Source: Streblospio benedicti
Taxonomy: Eukaryota; Annelida; Polychaeta; Spionida; Spionidae
Assembly: GCA_019095985.1 (NCBI GenBank)
Contig: CM032660.1
Location: 41,570,346-41,634,345 of the forward strand
Reading direction: 5' to 3'
DNA length: 64,000 bases
Shown here piece by piece: positions 39,501 to 47,200 of this stretch (position 1 is the stretch's first letter; each line of letters opens with the position of its first letter). Made by a program: the position numbers and the translations under genes. Below the pieces are notes generated by a model, which worked only from the letters and a program-made list of their open reading frames with translations, did no database searches and was not told where the DNA came from.

Positions 39501-41891
39501 CTGCTGCCTAGGATGCCAGCTACCATCATCTATAATACGTTTATAGCGAAACAAAATGTGCAAATTTTATTACAACTGTCAACAATTTTTTGCCAGCTCA
39601 GAACAAAATAATTATAACATCACTTTTGGTTGTTGAATATTTGACACTCCTTTGCTTATTACTAGTACTGATTATTATTAGTTTTTAAGCTAACATTTCA
39701 AGAGTATTATTTTAAACAATCTAAGACAGTATACGCGCCAATGAGCCCGAACTTTGTTAATAATAGTATAGAATGATATGAAACAAGTTCAGAATAGTAT
39801 GCAATCAAAATATACATTTTTGATTCATGACAAATTTACAGCACACTTACCTAGTATGACACCTTTGCATTGACCATGGACACCATCTCCATGGCAACCA
39901 GCTTGTATTATCAGGTCTTCTACACCAGCTGCCCAGATGGTGAGATTTGGCTGGGTGTGAACAAACTGTTGCAGGTTTTGTTTGTAAAGTGAGCGATCTA
40001 TTTGGGCACGTAAACCCTGCAAGCATGTCAAAATCAGATAAGTAAAATAGATGACAATTCACAACTAAACCATGCTTTTCTTTGGTGTAATTCATCATAA
40101 TTGGTCTATCAATGTACAGCAGATTTCAAGCCTGAATGCAAAACTTCCAATGGAGGTCTTCCAGGACAATGATCAATAGTAGTGGACCAAGGACCAAACT
40201 TTGATATATCCCAACAACATTAAACTCGTCATTGTAGCAATCTGACATGATTACAACTACGCACATAGACTATACTAACTAAATACAAACTATTCTTTCC
40301 TACCTAGTTTATCTGCACTTTTACCATTTGAATATATATATAAAATGCTGCTGTTAAGTCATTCAGAAAATGTGAAGATTAAACTAAAATATGCAATCCA
40401 AACTTTATCGAAAACAAATATTTGAATTTCCCAGACACCTACCCAAACAGCTGGACCTTTCTTTTTGTTCAATACTCGGTAGTTTATACCACTAACATCT
40501 GAAAATTAAAAACATGCCAGACATCACAATCTAAGTAATAACAATAACTTTCGCCATTTAGAACATAAAAATATTGATTTCCATGCATTTCTATGTGCCA
40601 AGCACAATCACAATCGAAATAATGCTGACGTTCAATAAAGCTGAAATAACACATTAGGCCCCATAAAAATAATAAAATGTTTCTCGTCCCCTCCCTCCTG
40701 TGTATAGTGCAGCCGCCTCAACATTTTTATTGCCTCCCCAGTGATAAAAAATAAACGGCCCTCCCGCCTGGCTGCAAACAAAACGGCCCCGTGTCAGAGG
40801 CCTGTCATTTGTTTGCTATGCACGCTAGACATTATACTTCATTGATTATACTAGTTGTTTTATAAGTGATGTTATATGATTTTGATAATAGAAAGACATT
40901 GTTCACATACAATTTTAACACATGTAGTTCATTCATGGCCCAATATTTAACTTGAAAAATGAAAGATTTTGCGCGGAAGAAAAAAAAAATAAAAAGTGAA
41001 CCCCTCCTCATTTTTCTATAATATCAGGACAGAAAAATCAGCAAAATAAAAAATAAAATTGACCTCCCTCCTATGTGTAGGAAAATAGGCAGGACGAGAA
41101 ACATTTTATTAATTTTATGGAGCCTTAGTGATCTTTTAAAGTCTCAATAAAATATTCTTCAACATTAAGGTATCAAAGACACTTGCCACAGATTTTTGCA
41201 CATACTCCATCTAAGGCATCAACTTCCCTCATCAAATGACCCTTCCCGATTCCTCCAAAGGATGGGTTACAGGACATTTCTCCTGAAAAGAGACGAATGA
41301 AATTTGAGTCTTTTCTTTTGGAATTGACATGTAAAAATGAATAGCAATGTTCTTGCTAATGTCAGGTGAGAACTCAAATAAATGGGCATTCGTGTTAAAT
41401 GTTTTCTGCTCAAATATTTCTATCTGCATACATATATCACAAAACAAAAAAGAAAATATGAATTGTCTCAACTTCGATAACCTCAAATTTTCTGTTATCT
41501 TGATGTTGTTTTATTTCTCTTCATTAACAAATATTAGTGTGTAATCTCAAACATTAGCTATCGCAAGCATTTTAATGTTATCCCTAGAGATTCCAGATAA
41601 CGAGCTTCTACTATAAACACATTTTTTCAAGAGAACTTCATGCTGTGGCTCACCTATGGTCTCCAGTTTGTGAGTGATCATCAGGGTTTGAGCCCCCATC
41701 CTTGCAGCAGCACACGCAGCCTCTGTTCCAGCGTGACCACCACCAACCACAACCACATCCCATTTTGATGTACTTAAGCCACACACTGCACTCACAGTGC
41801 CAAGTCTCTGTCTCCATTCCTTCAACTGGCTTTTCAACAGACGATTATGAATACCGCTTTTCAAAACGGTAAACCTTAAATGAGGCTTCAT
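3487..41891 (-). CDS. MTO1: MTO1: mitochondrial tRNA 5-carboxymethylaminomethyluridine synthesis enzyme (MnmG/GidA family), whole gene in window, 3' end missing
   Basis: The joined exons give a MnmG/GidA-family protein that follows human MTO1 (quoted from memory) from the FAD motif to about residue 605 of an expected ~690. With GTPBP3 this family makes the tm5U/cmnm5U group on the wobble uridine of mitochondrial tRNAs, using FAD and a folate donor. Visible marks are [10 protein letters not shown] (FAD Rossmann loop, residues 50-59), MSCNPSFGG (first catalytic cysteine region) and [17 protein letters not shown] (family signature, split by intron 9). The first 30 residues are basic with no acid until E25, fitting a mitochondrial targeting peptide. 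The second catalytic cysteine motif (YCPSIE in relatives) is not seen and should lie in the N gap at 11928-12027. The C-terminal domain (expected ~80-90 residues) was not found in 1-3486. Intron 7 is about 26 kb and holds a GPCR gene on the other strand. Identification is secure; exon edges are by eye. Confidence 0.93.
3636..3754 (-). CDS. MTO1: MTO1 exon 12
   Basis: It reads [20 protein letters not shown] then [20 protein letters not shown], equivalent to human ALDVLKYEEVDMDSL..LAERLKIEA. Phases agree with exon 11 (2) and leave phase 1 at GTAGAG. Similarity is weaker here, as is usual for this part of the family. Confidence 0.8.
5203..5399. mobile_element. Short hAT-like non-autonomous element with G/C runs
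   Basis: It begins CACTGGCAGATCCAG and ends with the near-inverse CCAGATCTGCCTATG, with runs of G, GGGGGCAC and repeated CCCA inside. This matches the common marine-animal pattern of CAGTGGC(G/A)GATCCAG-ended hAT miniature elements. I could not define a clean target duplication. Confidence 0.5.
5509..5600 (+). repeat. Left copy of ~95-bp direct repeat flanking the LINE
   Basis: It starts GTTGAGCTGCCTTCCA and ends CATGTAAATCACAGTAAGCAA. A diverged copy lies at 6112-6208. Confidence 0.85.
5605..6111 (+). mobile_element. 5'-truncated LINE (CR1/L2-like), 3' end
   Basis: The frame at 5647-5910 ends [20 protein letters not shown] then [12 protein letters not shown] and stop. This is the typical C-terminal end of CR1/L2-type reverse transcriptase ORF2 (LP..IR.C.TL..FK..LKT.LF..AF). 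It is followed by an AT-rich 3' UTR ending in (ATT)n. Only the tail of the element is present. Confidence 0.75.
6112..6208 (+). repeat. Right copy of ~95-bp direct repeat flanking the LINE
   Basis: It starts GTTGAGCTGCATTCTCC and ends CATGTAAATCACAGAAAGTAA, roughly 80-85% like the copy at 5509-5600. It ends close to the donor of MTO1 exon 11. Confidence 0.85.
6236..6398 (-). CDS. MTO1: MTO1 exon 11 (GC-rich)
   Basis: It reads [36 protein letters not shown], matching human GYKDAGCVSQQRYERACW. It is strongly GC-rich amid AT-rich introns. The donor is GTGGGT, phase 2. It encodes the start of the C-terminal helical region. Confidence 0.9.
7405..7614 (+). pseudogene. hAT-family transposase fragment
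   Basis: The open frame includes [20 protein letters not shown], which resembles the GI.C..H.LELA.KD motif of hAT transposases and their domesticated relatives (ZNF862-like). It is only 69 codons with no other domain nearby, so it is a relic. Assignment rests on one motif. Confidence 0.55.
7666..7873. repeat. Dispersed repeat, copy 1 (pair at 58289)
   Basis: It shares an ordered series of blocks with 58289-58499: GGTATCTGTGT.GT, TGTCCTAT, GTTTGTTGATTTGGAC, TAAATCTTAGTTAGGACTGG, GGACAAGTATGATTTTTCTC. It follows a hAT-like coding fragment, so it may be part of that element. Confidence 0.8.
9757..10073 (-). repeat. tRNA-derived SINE, copy B
   Basis: Read on the minus strand it opens GTCTAATGGATAGGGAGTTG (box A-like), then GTTGTGGATTCGATTCCCGG (box B-like; core at 10021-10031), then GGCAGTGGGTGTTGAGC, AACTCATGCCTAAATAG and a tail GGTGTAAGATGTAAAGTCG, as in copy A. 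It starts about 15 nt from the MTO1 exon 10 donor. Confidence 0.85.
10089..10293 (-). CDS. MTO1: MTO1 exon 10
   Basis: It reads [27 protein letters not shown] then [20 protein letters not shown], finishing LRLTQK and one base of the next glycine. It completes the family signature from exon 9. A SINE lies only about 15 nt beyond the donor GTAGTT. Confidence 0.96.
10916..11046 (-). CDS. MTO1: MTO1 exon 9 ([12 protein letters not shown] signature)
   Basis: It reads [39 protein letters not shown] after CTTGCAG. This is the first part of the second GidA family signature and one of the most conserved strings in the family. The donor is GTACAA, phase 0. Confidence 0.96.
11859..11927 (-). CDS. MTO1: MTO1 exon 8, 3' part only (rest in assembly gap)
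   Basis: It reads [22 protein letters not shown] before the donor GTTAGT, matching human [23 protein letters not shown]. About 44 codons expected between exon 7 and this point (YCPSIE..LEPEG region) are absent and presumably fall in the 100-N block. Sequence on the far side of the gap (12028-12090) does not match the family and is probably intron. Confidence 0.85.
11928..12027. other. Assembly gap (100 N)
   Basis: Exactly 100 N, the usual placeholder for a gap of unknown size. It truncates MTO1 exon 8 and probably hides the YCPSIE catalytic motif. Confidence 0.99.
15088..15149. repeat. Two tandem palindromic units
   Basis: GTTGGGGTAACTCCCGGAG continuing TCACCCCCAAAC is close to its own reverse complement. 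A second near-copy GTTGGGAAAACTCCCAGAG continuing TTACCCCAAC follows directly. Either unit alone, or both together, can fold into a hairpin. Confidence 0.85.
19076..19450. repeat. Diverged tandem repeat, period ~142-151 bp, about 2.5 units
   Basis: Units start at 19076, 19227 and 19369 with CCA(C/T)TTTCA..GACAAA, then CAAATTTGAG.A and CTCA.ACGATG or a variant. The first two also share a GGTTACCAGT/GGTACCAGT block and an AATGGTC block. Confidence 0.75.
25600..25790. repeat. ACTCGTC-rich dispersed repeat
   Basis: It has repeated (T)ACTCGTC and close variants (CTACTCGTCCTG, TACTCGTCCTTG, TTACTCGTC, TTACTCGTTC). The same word occurs at 19548-19640 and at 58270. This suggests one diverged family, but I could not align full copies by eye. 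Confidence 0.4.
32170..33444 (+). CDS. Class A (rhodopsin-like) G protein-coupled receptor, orphan, single exon
   Basis: It encodes 424 residues without introns and has A at -3 of the start codon. Seven hydrophobic segments fall near residues 36-60, 67-92, 101-126, 143-164, 190-215, 258-282 and 293-313. Class A marks: N50 in helix 1, D78 in LDMV of helix 2, C101 at the top of helix 3 and C180 in loop 2 (the usual disulphide pair), CWYP at 271-274 and NP at 306-307. Departures: E126-A-Y replaces E/D-R-Y, helix 4 lacks the usual tryptophan, helix 5 lacks the usual proline, and NPVVL replaces NPxxY. There is an N-glycosylation site at N28, a Cys pair (325-326) after helix 7 that could be palmitoylated, and an SR-rich tail (351-370). 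It should act in the plasma membrane. Ligand and subfamily are unknown to me. It sits in MTO1 intron 7 on the opposite strand. GPCR call is secure; subfamily is not. Confidence 0.93.
   Translation: MTEPDIWIQPPPPLNPAQRTGGTTGANLSTENINEALYLFITAALGFFFNVVVITCIMTCKLLRRMTSAFIIHGCVLDMVKCIYCIPFATSLLKDVAPSFCTILGGSYVVIVTASGFNIVAMICCEAYSFSEHNVGGEGRGSFCCVVFGIVMVYIGSIIIHLGPTIIGGDFNYNDLIGNCIFVYGTIKSYVVHAMWILIMTLAMIGACYYLVFFYRHVQANSTHRLASLVRASIQISRGNTANNTTIRKVVRDSLSRARVLITITVLFIVCWYPLFILTIVDPKFQQPTKIYKLLTFIAWSNAAINPVVLILFDRNINVFRRLSCCRGRTCLTRCHEDYNDPDYPLMAGTSRAPSGSRGGSRSVSRSGSRMDQLSLGPGSVYQRVGCRLCQEGQSHSSTHCNGGVQGRGLTRDTSICEIHNYSL
34358..34531. mobile_element. Foldback (inverted-repeat) element, ~175 bp
   Basis: The left arm 34358-34403 (AGATACCTACAGGAACC.. 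then TATGGCGAGGCTTT) pairs with the right arm 34486-34531 (AAAGTCTCGCCGTAG.. ending CTATAGGTATCTT). Inside, GTGACATGAC and AGTCATGTGAC form a second short stem. No coding. Confidence 0.75.
36126..36205. repeat. Short tandem repeat, ~30-bp unit, about 2.7 copies
   Basis: The unit (A)ATTTGAAAT(T/A/G)TGTAATTTT(T/C)A(C)TTTT(A/C)AAG recurs three times, the last incomplete. Confidence 0.75.
38169..38281 (-). CDS. MTO1: MTO1 exon 7
   Basis: It reads [32 protein letters not shown], matching human PEDQLPCYLTHTN..VKETTRGPR. The donor is GTTAGC in phase 2. The following residues should be YCPSIE with the second catalytic cysteine, but the next exon is truncated by the N gap about 26 kb away. Confidence 0.94.
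38499..38611 (-). CDS. MTO1: MTO1 exon 6
   Basis: It reads [29 protein letters not shown] after ATCAG and before GTATGC. It completes the KTGTPPR motif started in exon 5 and matches the human PFSFTNETVWIK region. Confidence 0.94.
39289..39465 (-). CDS. MTO1: MTO1 exon 5 (TTGTFLRG motif)
   Basis: It follows the acceptor CTTGTAG and reads [18 protein letters not shown] then [16 protein letters not shown] and [12 protein letters not shown], ending GRLKTG. All are hallmark GidA/MTO1 strings. It is GC-rich compared with the AT-rich introns around it. Both ends are phase 1. Confidence 0.95.
39851..40016 (-). CDS. MTO1: MTO1 exon 4
   Basis: It starts [16 protein letters not shown] after TTGCAG, the classic GidA GLRAQIDR motif, and ends ..GQCKGVILG before GTAAGT in phase 1. 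It covers the middle of the FAD domain. Confidence 0.93.
40443..40498 (-). CDS. MTO1: MTO1 exon 3
   Basis: A 56-nt exon between TTTTCAG and GTAGGT that reads [18 protein letters not shown], matching the conserved NRRKGPAVWGLRAQ stretch of the family with exon 4. It enters in phase 1 and leaves in phase 0. Confidence 0.92.
40650..41130. mobile_element. Non-autonomous DNA transposon with ~40-bp terminal inverted repeats
   Basis: The left end CACATTAGGCCCCATAAAAA then TAATAAAATGTTTCTCGTCC mirrors the right end, whose inverse reads CACTAAGGCTCCATAAAATT then AATAAAATGTTTCTCGTCC. It has no coding capacity and lies in MTO1 intron 2. The right end starts CACTA when inverted, but no 3-bp target duplication is clear, so the superfamily is open. 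Confidence 0.8.
41187..41282 (-). CDS. MTO1: MTO1 exon 2 (first catalytic-cysteine motif), ends in a GC donor
   Basis: It starts after TTTTCAG and reads [28 protein letters not shown]. The cysteine of MSCNP matches the conserved catalytic Cys47 of E. coli MnmG. Only a GC donor (TGTG^GCAAGT) joins it in phase to exon 3 to give ICDVSG, matching ICDQSG in human MTO1, so intron 2 is read as GC-AG. Confidence 0.88.
41654..41891 (-). CDS. MTO1: MTO1 exon 1 (start codon, targeting peptide, FAD loop)
   Basis: It opens with ATG at 41891 and reads [13 protein letters not shown]; the first 30 residues are basic, as in mitochondrial presequences. The FAD-binding loop [14 protein letters not shown] follows at residues 46-59. 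The exon ends ...ACC ATA G before the donor GTGAGC, phase 1. The ATG is the first in frame before the conserved domain. No acceptor lies directly upstream, so the 5' UTR probably starts close by or is spliced further away. Confidence 0.9.
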
Positions 41892-42792
41892 TGCAATATT
41901 ATTTTTGCTTGACTGTTATATGAACCTATTAATCCAAGTTTGTAGAAGCTTAGAAACTTTTTAGTTTTTCAGAGGTATAGAAAAATTAGCCATAATACTT
42001 TTTTCAGTGTATTGTATACATGAGGATTCTGGTCATGCTCCTGAAACAAAATCATCGTTTTTAATAAAACACATTGTAGTTATGGATTTTAGGTCTAATT
42101 TTGGTTGATACAAAAGTTATGTATGACCAAAGAGTGTACTTTAAAAGAGGCCCAATGCAGTATTCATCTTTCTGCAACAGCTACATTAAGACGGCAGTTG
42201 CGTTTTGCAGAAGTCTGTGTAAGTTCATGACGCCGAACCTATTCAATATATTCATGACCTCACCCCGTGGAGCTAACACTTGCGTGAAGGTTATGTTTAA
42301 TTTCAATATATTTTCATATAGTTGGAATAACTAGTCTAAAAGCATCATGTAACCGTACTAAATTAATCCTTTCAATGATTATATCTGTCACAGAAATCAT
42401 AATTTACTTATAATTTTGCTTGAGACACACAAATCAGATTTAAAAGTCCATTCAAATTTGGTTTACTGTAATTTTTTAATTGTTTACAGATCGTTCATTG
42501 TTAAATATGGGGAATATGGGATAACGCATGTGAGATCCAAACCCGTTATTCCAGTTACAATCAAGATGCCACTGCCGCTACCGATGATGCCCCAACAGGT
42601 ATATGTTTTATTCACTGAATGAGCCTCAAAATGATGACTCAATGTTTTATTCCTTGTAGCAGTAAGCTTTCATTTTTACCTGAGCTATTACAAACAATTC
42701 AAATAGTCTTTTAACGTGATACAATTGATGTACCACTGCAATATCCAATTCAGTATAAACATAGGAAAAGAAGGTTCAAGATACAAGAAGGC

Positions 42793-42899
42793 TAGATGCG
42801 CTCGCCAGCTCTCCGTCAGACGTTAGCAGTCTGTCACACGTACATTTTAGTGACGTGACGATCTGCTAATGTGTGACGGAGTGCTGGCGAGCGCATCTA
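42793..42899. mobile_element. 107-bp hairpin / miniature inverted-repeat element
   Basis: Arms of 37 bp at 42793-42829 (TAGATGCGCTCGCCAGCTCT..) and 42863-42899 (..GTGCTGGCGAGCGCATCTA) pair with about four mismatches. The arms are GC-rich in AT-rich flanks. Confidence 0.85.
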
Positions 42900-43524
42900 A
42901 CCAAATGTATTTGACCTCGAGAGGCACAAGCAAGCTTGAGCGGAGCAAAGTTGATGCATCGCGAAAAAACCAGCAATTAAAGCCGAATACGTTAGGTTCA
43001 AGAAGGCAAGTACCATGCACGAGCAGCATTGCATCATTGAGCCCCAGGCATTGAACCACATTAATGACCCCCCTTAAGTTAACTGGTGGTGGAGGGTAGG
43101 TGGAGGGGCTACAGTTAATGCAACATACATTTAGAGGGTGGGAGAGGGTAGAGCCTAGAGACAATCTAGCACTAGCAATTCAATATGTCAACACACTGAA
43201 CTAGTACTACTTTTAGCTAAGTACTTATATCTGAATCTGAATCTGAATACTTCCCAGCCTCACAGGGGTTACTTGACAGACTCGAGACGAATGACACTGT
43301 CACTGACAGACCGGCTGAATGAAATGGCAAGATCTACGTTTAAAGATCTATGAAAACACTCAACAAAAATTGTAAAGGTTAAATAAAGATAATATTAAAA
43401 GCAATGATTATAGTTAAAACTGTTAGCTTACTTGAAGTCATTAGTTTCTTGAAGAAATTACTTGAAGAACAGTCTCGTGGTTCTTGTTCTGTCGTCTGCT
43501 CACAGCACTGAGCACAACTTTAAA

Positions 43525-43532
43525 TGACGTCA
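43525..43532. promoter_or_regulatory. Consensus CRE (TGACGTCA)
   Basis: A perfect 8-bp CREB/ATF palindrome about 1.6 kb upstream of the MTO1 start codon. A site this short can arise by chance and nothing shows it is used. Confidence 0.25.
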
Positions 43533-44269
43533 TAATTTCATGTGAAAGTGGCTATTTTTACAGACCCGTAAACATAAACTCTATTCTATTTTTACGGGGA
43601 GATTACGGGGATCTATTACGTAATTGCACTAACTATGCGACTTATACATGTTATATCAAGTATATTGTATAAGTTTTGCTTTGTTTTTGTGTATTCATTT
43701 TATGCTTCTTATGTATAGAGTTATTTTCTAATGTGTTGTAATGTTTTGGTGCATGTTGTTGTTAGATCTATATATTTATATATTGAAGAAACATACCATG
43801 TTTAGTAGTGGTATATCTGTTAATTCACGGCCCGAATTTGTGCAATATTCCCCGAGCTTGCGAGGTTTCCATCCATTTTAAGCCCAAGATTTAAAACTAT
43901 AACTGCAGAGGTGTGGCTCTCCTCTACACGGGACACGCCTTTTAACGAGGCTTCCGAACCTCTTTTGTGTTTGCGTGATGATAATTTGTGCCTCTGCCTC
44001 TGCCAGCACCTGGTAGTTTCCCTTTAGATAACTTTTATCAGGCTGACACAGAGACGGAGTATTCTGTATTGACTATATTGTGTGTTTGGGTGATGTCACT
44101 GATGATATTTTAAGCCAAAACAATGATATATACGTGTAAAAATGGCTCACCTTACAAGTAGAGTAAAACCAGCGTCCATTCAATAGATGTTATTAATAAA
44201 GAAATAAATAAATTACGTTAATAAATTAAGTGTTCTTTTGAAGAATATACGACAATTTCAGCGATCTCT

Positions 44270-47200
44270 AAGCGAGCCTGGATGGGCTCCATAGGCTCCT
44301 TTCTGGCTGAGTGAGTCTCCTCCTGCAGGTGCATTCCTCGATCATCTCTTTGTGGGAGCAATGCCACTGGCTGTGGGTGCTCATATGATAACCTCTATCA
44401 AAGACTGAATCTGTTGCTCTACCTGATGGGACACCTCTGGCCAAAGTGTGGAGCGTTACTGAGGTCCTGATAGGGGCAGGGCCGTCAAAGTCATTGCTGT
44501 TCGAGAGCCCCGCATTTAAGGGGCTGCAGTAATCTCATCCACTCTAATTAGGTACTGACATGTGGCAAAGTCTCTCACAACCCCTTCCTGTGCAGTCCCA
44601 CTTATTGGGATGAGCTCCGCTGATCTGCACTCTGTCGCCAGCATTAAGATCAGGAAATATTTCCTTGCCTCAATTGCTTGCAGAACCGAGCCTTTAAAGC
44701 TTCCCTCACGTAGCTTTCCGGTGTCTCCGTTGAAAGCATGCTCAAAGCATTGTTGTGCCTGGGGAATAGGGCATTTATCCTTAACTTTCTTCCAAAATGA
44801 CCTGAGCTTTTGGCTATGTCCCTGCATGAGACTGTGGGTATTTCTATATTGTAGAAGACCATAGATGACTGCATCCTCATTAAGCCTCTCTGCTGATGTA
44901 GCACATTGTAGCAAGCGTTTATTGACTTTCACTGTTACTTGCCCTGCCATTACTCCTTAGGGTTATATGCAGATGACAAATCGATGTGGACTCATTTAGA
45001 AGAACGCCTGTGTCTCTGCAGATACAAAATTAGGGCCTCCCGCCACTACTGACTTCTTCCGAATGCCAAACGAAAGGCAATTTCAGACAGCGAATGAGCC
45101 CTTAGCACCCAGAGCCTCATCTGATCCTGATGATCTCATCAAATGGGCCATCCACTGAAACGATCCACAACTACTAGAAATCTTGACACCTCTGGATGAA
45201 AAAGTAGTCTGCTGCTATGGCCTGAACGGTAACAAGGAGTGATTGATTCAACAGGAGGCAGGTGAGCCTCCGTGATGGAGCTTTATCCTGTTGCACGCTG
45301 CACATTGCTTGCGTGTGGTGCTGATATCCCTCTGTCATTCCTGGCCGAAATACACAGGCTTGGGCGCGGTTGGTCATACTTGTTATGCCCTGATGTGCGG
45401 AGTGTAATGCGCCAAGCGGGACTTTCTGGCGAGACTTCTGGGTACGACCATTCGCTGGCCAAGAAATATCACTCCATCAATCATGCACAACTCGTCTAGT
45501 ATTTTCCTGTACTCCTAACCTTCAAATATTTCACCAGTGTTTTTATCTAATATATACTTATCAAGTTCTTGGAGTTCTTTATCTGGGGCTGTTTTCCTTC
45601 TGCATTTCTGCCCATAATGACACCTGATGCCTTGTCTCTTGCTTGATATCTGCTATCATCTCATTTTCCATATCACAGTTTACCACCTCTAGCACAGGTC
45701 ATCCCTTGCATTGCTCCATCTCTATTGCTCTCTTCAGTTAGTTCCTTTGGATGTAAAGCAATCTGTCGCACAGTTCGACTTTCCGCTACATGTGTGATCT
45801 GAACTTCCATCTCTGGTTCTCAGCTTCAATCTGAAGAGGCGAGGATTTGTGATATCATCCAGCACTTATCACCTAATATCTTGAGGGAGGTTTGTGGTCT
45901 GTTGCAATGGATCAGTTTTATCGCACCCTAATGTAAACCATCGTGTGTCCTCCAATGCCAACGCCACTGCTATTCCCTTCAATAGGCGTAGCGCTTCTCT
46001 GCATCTCTGAGAATCGTGAGCCAGCCAGGGTAACTTTCCATCCGCTGACACAGCACTCTGGCGTCTCCTCTTTGCAGTTGCAGTTTCGCTTCAGCCAGTA
46101 CCCAAGACCCTGTTTAGAGAAATCTGTCTGTAAGCATGTTCTGCGAGTCGCATCAAAGATCTCAACGCCCTCTTTGTGTGACTGGATTATTGTCTGCTTA
46201 GATTCAACAAACGCTTCCTCCAACTCATCAGACCACTGAAATGGAGTTTTCGGCTCAGCAAGTCCTTAAATGGAGTCATTGCCCCTACTAGCTGCCCGTG
46301 AATGGGCTCACTTGATTCACCAGTCCAAACCAAGACCGTATGTCAGATATGTTCTTTGGGCCGTGGAAGTCTTTAATCGCTTTTATGTACTTCAGCAGTG
46401 GTTTCACTTCAGTCATAGTTATCTCTTTGAAAGCAGTAAAGTCGACTTCATCAAGGAAAGCAAAACTTGAAACTTGTTTCAATTTAAGATCACACCCATT
46501 CCTTCCTCCGACTGTGCTGATGTGGCTCCATAACCCTTTCTCCAGTGTTTTTCTCCTGGTCGGAGATATCATCATAGAAGCATTACGTCATCCACACATA
46601 TTTTGGTTTTCAGTTGATTTCGTGCCAGAAATATTGATTCTCTGTGATGAATGCTTGCTTAATTGGAGTTTATAGCCACTACGCGCCTGTTAGGTTTTCA
46701 GTTGATTTCCTTTTGTGGTATTGATCTTGTTGTTAGCAGGAGGTACTGACTGAGACCCTTTATTCAATGCCTGCAGATCCACTGTGCCTAGGGCTGCTCC
46801 ATCAGCTCTTGCTGTCACAACCATGTTGTGCCAAGTTACCTACCGTGTCCCTGGGTGGCACTCTTCAATCACAAATCAGAGCCACATCACGTTCTAACTG
46901 CTCTGGGTTACTTGTTCTCCCAATGTGCTGGTACTCTGACCTTGGTCTGCTGGTGGTAACTGGCTTGGCTTCGGTGATACCCGTATAGCCATTGAGGACC
47001 TGAGCATTGTTGGTAATGGTTGATGAGACATGGTTGAATGTTGAGGCCGTATAGCGGGTAAGTATCCATTGGCGATTCTTCTGTGTTCTCTGCTTTGCTT
47101 CAAATGGCAACTTCGGTATATTTGGAGGAGGTGCACGGCGGCATCCGCAAGGGAGCGAGTTGTTGCGCATTGTCTTCACTGCGGCTGATCCCACTTTGAA

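Larger units (their letters stand above)
41892..44269. other. Upstream of MTO1: intergenic
   Basis: It contains a hairpin element (42793-42899), a CTGAAT microsatellite (about 43230-43248) and a consensus CRE (43525-43532). A minus-strand 105-codon frame at 42847-43164 overlaps the hairpin and has no recognised family. The MTO1 promoter is presumably here, but no start site can be read. Confidence 0.55.

Noticed and set aside
42847-43164. 105-codon minus-strand open frame upstream of MTO1
   Set aside because: No family, overlaps the 42.8 kb hairpin; could be noncoding. Not called as a gene.
43525-43532. CRE as the MTO1 promoter element
   Set aside because: Kept only as a low-confidence site; one 8-bp match 1.6 kb away is not evidence of regulation.
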